This document shows positions 50,801 to 62,500 of a stretch of 64,000 bases of DNA, one piece after another. Numbering within the stretch: the first letter of the stretch is position 1; the number at the start of each line of letters is the position of its first letter. Source of the stretch: Chionis minor (lineage: Eukaryota > Chordata > Aves > Charadriiformes > Chionididae); NCBI GenBank assembly GCA_013398295.1, contig VZSF01007788.1, forward strand, positions 193,196 to 257,195. Reading direction: 5' to 3'. The notes beneath the pieces were generated by a model, which ran no database searches, was not told the origin of the DNA, and was given only the letters and a program-made list of their open reading frames with translations. The position numbers were made by a program, and so were the translations under genes.

Positions 50801-53800
50801 GACAGTTTATTATAATAGATCATTTGATCTTACCACCCTGCTGGGTGAACTTAAGCTCATACTGCTTTATGGAGTTTTTGTTGTTCAGGTCACAGAATAA
50901 AAAGCTACAATGCTTGCAGTTTCTCAGATGCACTGAGACTCTGACTGATCTATTAAATCTCCAATTTTTCACTAATTAAACAAAAGGAGAAAATTAAATA
51001 TTAGCAAGCAATCCTCTGTGGAGGTGGAGAATGAGTAGGAGGTATATTATACCTGACAGCTAAAGTTAAAGAAGCGTATGTGTCAATGGCACACATGCAG
51101 GTTGCTCTCTTTGCTGAAAACAGTCCTTTCTCTAGCCTGGGTGAGCGCTCCACAGCCCTTCCTCCATGGCTGGTGGTTTCAATCTTCTTCAATACAGCGA
51201 CACTGTTCTCTGATGTTTCTCCAAGTTCTTTCCTAGGCTCCCCCACTCATTTCAGTCACTCTCCAGCTCTCTGTGGCGCTCCTCCCACACCCTGATCTTT
51301 TGATATAGCTGATTGGGAATTTCTCTGCAAGATGTGCTTTTTTCTTTTTCTGCAGCAAGAAAGGAAATTTTCACCAAAATGGCTTTTTTTTTTTTTAAAT
51401 GGAAAATGGTCTCAAAACTAAATATATTCTTTTGCATTGAGGTTAGCCAGCTGAATTAATTCGGTTGAGCATACCAAATAGAAACACTCTGTTTTGGATC
51501 AATTTCACTTAATTTGTCTTCCCCTGAGCTCCCACACAGGAGCTGTGGTTTGGGTGCTGCTGGTAAGCTTGGCTACCCCCCACAGGCTGCAGTGCCAGCC
51601 CCATTGCGCATACCAACCTCTACTCTGGTGAACAAAAGATCTCCAGCCCCTATAGAAGCCCCTGAATGTGAAATTTCAAAGACATGAGAAGTAGTAATCC
51701 AATGGCAGTGAGAGCGTCAGCATTTCTTCTAGTGTCAGCACAGAAACAACTGCATTCATACTTGCATTGCTTTAAAAATTATTAGGGTGCAGCACGTGTC
51801 TTTCCTTGGCCCTGTGCGATTGCATATAGGAGAAGAAATCTGTTTAGAGGGAGCCAAACCACTTTTTCTTTAAGGTCTTCAAGGTATACAGAGAACAAGG
51901 GACCAAGGGCGGTCTAAAGGTGCACTCATTTGGGATAAGCTACCTAACTCAGAGTGACTAATGGGATTTCTTGGATATTTAAGCTGCAAGAAAGAAGCGA
52001 GGAGCTGGTGCTGTGAGGAGACAGGAAAAGGTGTAAGCATGGAAACCCTGCTGCAGGAGGAAGTGATTTTGAAATGGCAGTTTTATGGGAGCTCAGAGTG
52101 CTGGCTATGCCAAGCACCTAGACTGACCCACCCTGGATAGATGGGCCTTTTCTTTCTCAGCTAAGCAATTATAGTCCTGGTATCTTGCGTAGTCACCGAG
52201 CTCAAGAAGATTTATTGGTTTTACAGCAAAGTGAGCTGAGTAAGATGATGACTTTCACAAACAGACCCAAGAAAGGCTGCAGAACTTTCTGGGCAAATTT
52301 TAAATGTAAAATGTAATTGTACAAACAATGTAATAGGTAATTCAATACATGTCGTCCACAGACAGATATGTATTACAATTTCATTTTAACCTGGAGAATT
52401 TACCTGTGTGAGAGAACCTTTAATTAAAAACAGTGTAATTTACTGCTTTAGTGCAGTGTACCAATGGTAAGGTTTCCATACCATACACACATCTGCCAAA
52501 AGACACAAAACCTAACAGGATAATCAAGTAACTACAGCTCACAATAAATGCATTATGGGACATACGCTTATTGAAATAATTGCAAAGAATCCTCTCTAAA
52601 TCAGTGGCCTTGGATTAAAAATGAAAAAAATTTCAAGTTCCTTATCCTTAAAATGCTTATTATTATAATATCTTTTTGCATGCTTCTAAGCATTTCAGTG
52701 CATACTGAGCGTATGATATTACACTACTTTTATATCCAATCATATGCTCGATGAGGAAAATCACAGAACATGTGCATGCTTATCTCCCACAAACACAATC
52801 CAGAGTTTGTAAAAAGAGTCTTGTATCTCTCGGGGGATGTTAAACATTAATAATTATTGCATACGCAAACAAAGTCAGTGTCCTTATTGGATTTACATGC
52901 ATGTAGCTGAAAGTATTGAGTGAAGTGAAAGCTCAAGAGACCTTAAGAAAACCTGAATAAGTGGTACTTCAAAATCTAGGAAAGTTATGCCAGCTAGAAG
53001 CATAATAAATGATCACTCATATGACCTGGCATCTGCTTTCACTCCAGTGTTGCTTAGTGGATAAATACACCAGAACACACATAGAAAAACAATAAAAGTA
53101 GACGGGAGTTGGGAAGGATTAATTTCTTTTTGACCCTGCAAGTGACCATGTTGTACTTTGAACCCTGTCATTTAATTGGTAATATGCATTAACTTGCCCT
53201 CCGGATTTATTAACAACTGTAAAAATTATAGCTGTTTTCTCCTTTGTCTCCTTTGCTTTGCAGCCAGGAAATTCATCTCAATGACCTCCTCTGGCACTCA
53301 ATGCTACACAATGACCACATACAGCATATATAAAGATTGCTATTATCTTTCGTAATTTATATCCTTCTGTAACGACATTGAGTATCCCAACTGAATGTTT
53401 TGAAGTTCACCCATCACTCATCATAACTTCATAGCTTCATGACATGGACACAGCATACCGTGCATGAATACGGAGGTGGCCCTCATTGCAGGACAATGCA
53501 CAAGTGAAGAAGAGATTTGAAATTATTTGCGTATTTTTAACTGTTTGTGTAAGAAAATAGAGACTATGTTTTCAAGACTTACCTGAGGTTACAGGAGCAG
53601 AAGTGGTTTTTTGCAGGGAGGTTGTAGAAGAAAAAGTCCATCCCTTAGCAGTTGACGCGTCCAAACTCCCATTTTGTGCCAATTGTGTTCCACTTTCTTG
53701 TGTAGCTGGAAATGAGACAGACATTCAGGTAAGATACACCTACATAAGCATTGCCTTAGATCCTGCACCATCCCCCAGACAAACGTTCCCACCATCACAG

Positions 53801-56513
53801 AAGAGACTTAAGGTCAGAAAGCACTACAGCTTCTGGTAGTGACGAACCATCCCTATGGAGGTGTTACTACTGGCATAGTTAAGGCATCTTTAAAGCACAT
53901 CCTAGCATCAGAAAACAGCCTCACATCTGCGCCAGAAGACAGCCTAGAGCTCTGACTTGGAAGCCCAGAATAACTAGACAGTCTTGCACCAAGAGCAACA
54001 TAACCAGAAGAGAGAAGCTCACTTACTGCCCTCTATCTTTAACTTTCATTTAACAAAAAATGAAAACAAACCAAAAAAATGCAAGCCTCTTCAGCCACAA
54101 CTGTCACATAATGTGCTACTGTAAAACGATCTAGGGATTGTAATTAAGAGCAGAGTTAATTATTTCATTCTGTGCTTTTAAGTCCTAGGAAACAATATAT
54201 CCCTGAAAATTAATGTATGAAAAATTAAAGTGTCTGATTTCTGCTCTCACAGAGTCAATAGAAGAACAAGGCCACCTGTGTCACAAGATTTGCAGCCTAG
54301 GGTGAGTCCAAGATGGTGGCGCAGGGCACCGCCTGAGCCTGTGGAACTGAAGGTCACCAAATGACAAGAAGAAAAAATTTAAGCTGTTCCAGCACAGCTA
54401 ATACTTCCTACGTCTACACTCAAAATTCAGCATAACAACAGGCAAGACAGTGCCTACTGAATAAAACATAGGGGTGCCCAAGAGTAACCTTATACTTCCT
54501 TTCTGATATAAATCAGAGATGCGACTGAGCTGTAAACTGTTTTCTGTGCCTCTTCATATGAATTTCAAACACCAGAACTAAGACAACTTTAAGACAAGTT
54601 TTAGTCAAACAAATACAACATCATGCACATGCAACATATGAATACTGAGGAATGCTTCGCCACATCCTTTATTCAGAAACTCCGATTACCAGTTTGGCCA
54701 CTCAAAGAACCATTTTCTCAGGAAAACAATGCCAACACCCAAAGCTCCCTATTCTACCACCACACACCTTTAACTTGGACCTTCTCTTCCCCTTTTGCTT
54801 ATTAAGTGCAATACTTTGAAGAGGCAACCTTCAAAAAATCAATGAGCTAAGAAAGAGTGAGCTCAGGACACTGGAGCCTGGGGATTCATACAACTCCGGG
54901 AACTGAGAGGAGGTGGACTGCCAGGGATGGTATCTTTGAAGATGGAGGCATGGACAGAAACCATACTAAAAATTATGCTAAACAAGCTTAAATACCTAAA
55001 AGTTTCACTAGAATTCTAGCAAATGACAAGCATAATTTCACTGCCAGCTCCCTCCAGAAGCCTCAGCATTGCACTCCTTCAACATGCCAGCTTAATCTGC
55101 TGTAGAGATGAGTGTAAAAAGCCCGTGTAGCTCATTTTTTACTATGGTATAATGCAAGGATATGAGAACTTTAATCATTCCTGCATTCTCATCACAGAAG
55201 CTTTAAATGAAGCTTTAAAAGCTAACCTTTTCCACTTTTGGTTCTTACTGTGGTCATTTCAGACTCAAATTTTAAATGTTGAATTTTAATCTGAGATCAA
55301 TTAAAAAGAAAAAGCAAAACCCCCAAAGAACCTCCTTCTCTCTTTAAGATGTATGGGCTATGGGCTTGTAACAGTTACAGCAACCATCTTGTGCCTCCCT
55401 TATCATAAGTTAGTAAATTATCCTAAGTTAGTAAAAGCTTGCATGGAAGAATAAAAATCAAGGTAGAATAACAGTAAGCCTTCATGTGCGGAGACATTTG
55501 AACACAAATACGCTTTGTGAATGCTGCAAAACAATCAGGTGTGTGGGAGAGACGAGGAGGGAGGCAGCCAGTTGCCTTGTAACCCTGCAGAGAGCTGTTT
55601 TCCCATGGGGATCACACATTCCAGGCGTCCTGAGTCCTGGCAGCAGCCCAGCCCTGGGTGCTCCTCTTGTGTTTGGGAGCTGCGAGAACAGATTGTCCTC
55701 AGGAACACAGGCTGCGCGCTGGATATGCCTCGGTAGGGGATCATAGCATTTCCATTTCATTTTTTTTTTAATTTAGCCTGGATGAAATTCTTCCTGCAAC
55801 TCAGGGGTAGCACCAGGTATGACTCACGCCTTTACCTAGGGCTTGGTGTGAAGCTTGTTGCATTTATTTCAGCAGACTGCAAAACAGACCCCCTGCTCCT
55901 GGTGTCAAGGGGTGAAGTAGGCGTGCTACGGTGCAGAAGTCTGTGTGCTGGTTTTTACCGCTTCCAAGATGAAAAATGCAACCTGGCAGGGAAGGTTCCC
56001 TTAATTCCACTGCACGACTGTAAGATTAAATCCTAACAACCCAATTCCCTGCTGACTTGTGGCTTTGAAGCAGCATCCAAGCCTTATGCCTAATACACAG
56101 CATAGGCTCCACCATCAACACATTTAGCAGATCAAATAGCTTCTGTGCCAAAATCCTACAGGAACAGAAGCATCCATACCCAGCCACTGCTCACGTACAC
56201 AACGGCAGCACTGACAGCACAGTACGCCTGCTAGAAATCTGCCTTTTTGGTAAATCACATAACTCATATCTATGCAAGGTTTAATTTGATCTCAACAGGA
56301 GGAGACAGTGCAAGTCCTTACTGCGGTGCCCATGCTCTGCGCGGGAACAGGCGGGGGACTCTGCGCGGGCACACGGTGACTCAGTTCTGCTGTCCCCACT
56401 GACACATCGCTGCAGTCATTCATCACGCTCCAGCTCAGCCAGCTGCAGCACAGATTTCTGCCTGCCTGGCAGGGGGAGGCCTGGGCTCCCAGAAAAGCAG
56501 CACAGCAGAGGAG

Positions 56514-56564
<51 letters not shown>

Positions 56565-59500
56565 AAAAGTGCTCACATCATCGGTTAGTGGGTTTATTGT
56601 CAACAGCTGATTATGAATGAAAATGGTAAAGCGGTAAAGATTGTAAAATAGGTGTCCGAATAGGGCTGATTGCTGCAGCAATGCACTCCCTGGTGTTGAT
56701 GTTGCTCTCCCTGCTGATATTTTGATAAGATAAATGGCAGTGTGTTAACACGTATTTGTCAAAGGGATAATCAACAACAGCGAACCTGAAGCTGCTCTGC
56801 AAAGCTACTGTCTGAGCCTCAGGTGTTTCCTTACTCTTTGTGCTCTGAAATCCCTTCATTTTCTTTAACCAGCTGAAATGTGGCACATATCTTCACTTGA
56901 TCTTAGCATGATTTTCTACTTAACCTATGTAAAATCCACATATATTTTGGCATTTCCCAACAGTATTTTAAATTTTCTTTACAGCAGGCTGTTACCTAAC
57001 TAGCTTTGACATCATAAGATGCTTGAAGCAAACAGCAAAACCTCTCCATATACTCTATGCAATGCAAAGAATATAGACACCTGTATGTGTGTTAAAACCT
57101 CACTTGGCCAATCAAGGAATCAAGGAAACACCTTTACAGGGCAGAAGGAACTAAACGCAAACCATGCTAAAATGTCAGCACGAGGGCTTTGTATAATGGA
57201 AGACTAAACCTTTGCCCTTGAGCTTGTACTTTACTATAAACACACATTTAGGCCTCACCCCTGTAATCGATAGCCTGAGAAACCATTTGCATTAACAAAT
57301 GCATTCATGAAAGCTTTGAAAAATCCCAGTGTGGCAAAACCAATGCAACTTCACACCCATTCAGAGGAATGGAAATTGGCTAGGGAGGCAACCAAGCAGA
57401 TCTCAGTTTTAGTGTTTACACCCGTAGCTCATTGCATCTGCTGTCTGCCAGCTTTACATTTTGTGGTAAGCAAAAAACCTCAAGTATTTCAAAATGTATG
57501 TTTTAAAACATCTCCCTGCCTAACATGTCTCAGCAGCCAACTATACTCAGTGTTTATGTATAGCATGTGGTAATGACCTGAGGACAATGGAGCAACCCGT
57601 CTTACCATAACTCTCTTCCTGTAGTTTTACCGAAGTAAAGCTTGCTTCTTAATGACCAGTAGTTTGATAAAAAGAGAAAGAGGATCTCCTCCGCTCTTTC
57701 CTTTTCTCACTTTTTAATATTTAATATTTCATTGCACCACGATGTATCATCACCCAGGAGAGTGGCATGAGGTAAATTAGAAACACAACAGCCAAAAATC
57801 CACTCTTATTTGTAATTTAATACCTTGAGCGCTGACCTTGCATAAGATGCTTGCTCTGTATCCAAGGGAGGAGGAACATAATCTTTTGTTGCATTTCATT
57901 TCATATTCTCTTGGATAACTCAGGATGTCCCAGGATATGAAATCCTGATTGCAGATGCAACTTGCTGTAGTGTGGCACCGTATAAATTCTTGTTTTGGGG
58001 CCTGGACTGCACAAGCGAGGTCACTCTTCTGACTAAATATGAGCTATTAGATTTGACCCCTTATATTAATAAATAAGAAGGTTAAGGAGACCAGTCTCAT
58101 TGCTGACTTCCAGTATAATAAACAGGGCAGGAGCACAAAGAGGGAGAGATTGTACTTATGGCCTGCAGAGGAAAAGAATTCTGAAGACTTAAAAAAAAAG
58201 AGACAAAGTCATTTGCATGATTTCACAGCATGTGGAGCACTGGGGGCTTTTCCTGAATTTATAATAAAAGGTGACAGCAGCCACAGAAATTGCAGTGGAG
58301 ACAGGAAGCCCTGTCAAATCTCTGCTGTGTGAATGCGATCATTCACTGAAGCTTTTAGCGGGGACCGAAGCAGAGAAACCAATGGCCACCATTACAAAAC
58401 AACAGAGGCGCCTGCTTTTTGTTAAAAAGCAAGCGTAGTAAGCGTAAAATTTGAAGTGTCATAATGAAGTGTCCAATTTCTGCCTCTGTCCCATACGGCC
58501 AGCCCAAAAAGGGGGAGAAGGGAGCGCTAGTGAAAAAGAAAGAGTAGACAACTTTCATCTCCTGTCTGTATTTAGAGTAGAAGTCTTGCTATGCCTGTGC
58601 TTGCTTCAGGGATCGCGACTTCCCCAGGCCAGTGCTGCTGCTGAGGATGCCAACAGGGGCTGGGTGGGTGCAGTGAAGGAAACGGCACCTCCCCGTGACA
58701 ACATGTGGGGTGGAAACAGACAGGGCTGTACCAGCAGCCAGACGGTGGCTAACGGGTCTGTGGATTTTCTGCAAGGGCTAGACACACATCTGCACAGCCC
58801 CCGTGCCCTGTCCCAAAGCCACTACCTTGTGTCCCATCCCACCCCTTTGTGCTGAAGCCAAGGCTATGACTTTCTTGAAAGCTAGACCAGAATTATGTTT
58901 CAAAAAACCACTAAAACTGGTTTTCACACACACAGTTTTTCCAAATACTATTTAGCATTGAAAGAAAATCTAAAGTCTTTTAATGCATGGCAGTTTCCAG
59001 TGTCTTCTTTTTTTTTTCCTGTTTACAAAGGGGAGTGAGAGGCAGGGAAGTCCTGGTTTTAGGTTCATTTATCAACCATTTTTATCACAAGTTTTGGGGT
59101 ATTTTTTACCTTAAATGAAGATTTTTAAAAACAAATCACAACCCAAGCAACTAGGGACTGAACTCTAGCTGGTGAGAAGAGAACACAAGAGGAACAGAAA
59201 GGAGGCACAGTGGTGACAACTTCATGCCCAGGCCCACTGTACCTCCCGCACCATCATACATCCAGCAATAGTTTTCCAGGGCATCAGTGCAGAGCAGTGG
59301 CGGGAGCTAAGCTGCACTGGCAGGTATGCCTTTCCTCGTTAGCTTTCCTTTCCATGCCGGGAGCTCGACTTGTCACCAGCGTTTAGTTCCAGGTGCCTGT
59401 GCTCCTCTGGTACCTGCAAGTCGAGAACCTTTGACAAACTGGAAGGACTAGGAATTCCATCCGTGATGCGATGCACCATGCCATGGGCTTTTGACAAGCC

Positions 59501-62500
59501 CACAGGGTCAGGAATGCAAGCTTGAAAAGATCCTTTGTGGCCTTCAGTATCACTTCAGCAGCTTGTGCAAGGGCCAGACTGTATCCTGTCACTCATTGAT
59601 ACCTGGCATTTAAAAGCCAAGGCAAAACGCAAAAAAACTGGGCTGACAATCAGACTACTCCCTACACCAAGCACAGCGGGAAAGCCGCATCAGTAGAAGA
59701 TGTAACCACTAAGTGAAAGGGTAATTGCTCTCCAGGCAGCTTAGCAGGCTCTGCTTCATAAGGGGTAGCTTTAAAGGAGAATTTGCACTGAGGAAGCATG
59801 CAGGCTGTTTCATAGGAGTCCCTTTTAGGCAAGAAAACCAAGGGAAGAGAACTCAAGTTCTAATCATTTGTCAAAGTTCGGTATGCTCTAAATATCAGCT
59901 CCAAGAATGCTGGTGTACCACTGACTGCTAAGTTAAATATCTGGAGTATTTCTTTTTAATTTTTTGAGTCAATTAAGAATAAAAAATGGAGTATTTGAAA
60001 GCTCCAGTTCAGTAAAATTCTTGAGCAAACATTTACAGTGTAGTACATAGAAAAAAAAAGGGAGACTGAATTTCATTTTAAGTTTACTGAGCTCCTTTTG
60101 GATGTCATTATACTTCTGTAAATTAATCCAACTACTTGCTGGATACGTGGGATTTTTTTAAAATTTTCTTTTTCGAGAATCCAGTCTGATGTGCTGGGCC
60201 AACACACATGTTATTCTGAAGATTTATGGGGAATGAAAGTATTTCCTAAGATTGATGCAGGGTAATTAGTACCACCTCTCTGCTTTCAGTACTGTGACTC
60301 ATAATAATATAGAACATAATTAACTGTAGCATTGTAACATATATAAAATAAAAAACAAAGGGGGCTGTTCTAACACCATTCTGATCATAAAGGATCATTT
60401 ATTTTTCATGAAATACTTATTAAAAAAAAAGCCAAACACAGAAGAAACTAAAAAATGAAAACCCTCCCAAATACTTCTCTCCCAGTTACACAGAGATTCA
60501 AATCCTGCGTAATGGCTTCAAATCACCTCCACTACAAATTAAAGGTGTAATATTATTTGTGTAAGATTCTAGGGCAAGATGCATTAAAGATATTTAATAC
60601 GGTAGGAGGAACAGCTCTGCTTCCCCAAACCTCCAAATCCATAACCCAAAGTACTCCGTTTGATCTCCTTTTATTGCTCCACACTGTTTTACAGACATGT
60701 AGCACACAAAAAATCAGAAATCTCTCAATGAAATGATCACTTACTGTTTGATGTGCTGCCACTTGTATCTGCCACTGTAGTGGTCACTTTTACTGGTGGT
60801 TGTGTTGTTGTACCTTGTGTTATTTGTGGTGTAGTATTAGGTGAAGAAGGCGTGGAGCCTAATAAAGGAACAACATTCAAATTACTTCCTCAATTTTGTA
60901 TACACACACATGCACACACACAAAACACACCTATTGCCCTGCTTGCAGCGCAGTTTTAAGAATATTTTGTTTAAATTGAAGACCAACAAGGACAGGGCTG
61001 CCTTTGCTGCAGAGGAAGCCACTCCCTGTCCCGCAGGTGGGCAGCCCACTGACCGCAAGCCTGTGATAATGCTGTTACAACGCCTGGCTCGGAGCTGCCT
61101 TGAGCCTGACCAGGACGAAGCTCCTGCGCACACCTTCAAGATTTCACCAAGGAGTTTGCTGTTGGTAAAGGAAACTCACAAGCCAAGAGGCACTCCTGCT
61201 TAATTTCCTGAACCAACTGCTGGAACAGCATCAAGAATTAGCTCAGAGAAACTTGCACTTACTGCTTGTGATGGATTCACTTGTAGCTCTGATTGCAGCT
61301 GTTGTCAGCACTGACATTTGCAGTGTTGTTGCTTGTGAAGTTGATACGCTCACAGCTTCCGTTACTGCAAGAAAGGGATTCGCATCTTTATTGATTTATT
61401 TTATTATGCCTAAGTGAACATCACATACCTCTAGCTGCTTTCTGTCACAAAGGCAGTGAATTTCTGTTTAAAGTCTGGCCCTTACAGAGCTTTCTTACCC
61501 ACACATTTTTAAAGACAATCAAAGTGCGCATGGTTGGTACCGGAGGGAAGATTTGGCCTATGGACTGCCCACTGAAAGTTAGCAGCTGTACCTTCCAGCT
61601 ATCCCTAGGGAAGAGGCATACGCTCTTTAGGAGTTATACAGAGGTGCCTAGCGTGGCTGCCAATGGAAGAGGTGAGGAAAAAGGAGCCTGGTGTGGGTGG
61701 ATGTGTTCAATGTGCTGCTGGACTGGACTAGCACTTTGCTGCATACCTGTTTAATAAGAGGAAGGATGTGAACTCCCCAGAAAGAAGTGTGAGTGACACA
61801 CAGGAACACAGCTTACATATTACAGGTAAAGAACTGAAGGGGAAGAGACTCTAGTAGTCTTTGTGCAATTTTTTCCTCTTCTCTCTGCTGTCCACCTCGA
61901 GCCCCAGTTGAGTCATCTTCTCTGGCTAGCTTTCCCAGACCCTCTTCCCCTGCATCCAGATTTCTGGAGGAAAAAAAGAGCACCTGGCAGGCCTCCTCTG
62001 AGGTGTGTAGCAAAGCTTAGGACATCTTGCATGAGATGAATAAGTGATATTCTCCAGAGTGAACTCAGTGCCCTTTATAAGGTCGTTCCAGGTAGTTCTC
62101 TTCAAAGGGATGAGGTCTGGAGGCTGAGCAGAGGGGTAAGGGCTCCCTTGGGCAGCAGGGATCACTTCCAGCTGCTGCTGGTACAGAAAGAGGGGAGCGG
62201 AGTCGCCCAAACATCACTAAGGCAATAGCAATGTTTAAATCAGCATGTCTTGCTGCGTATGGATGGCATACCACATTTCTTGTGTGCCTCTGGCACATGC
62301 TCAAGGGAACAAACCTGCCAAATTGCTGCAGAGGGATCTGGGCTAGAAAAAACCACGTAACTAATCATTTTAGGAGACCAGTTTTCAATTCTGTAATCTA
62401 ATACAAACAGAACGTGCTACTGTCAGCTACGGAGGCTCATTTTAATCCTTGACAACAACCTAACATGTCCTACTACCTCTTCTAGCACTTTTCATGGATG

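Noticed and set aside
56292..56681. 129-codon minus-strand frame with a polyalanine run
   Set aside because: It is open because of the triplet repeat. It lies between EMCN exons in proper phase, with no splice sites to include it.
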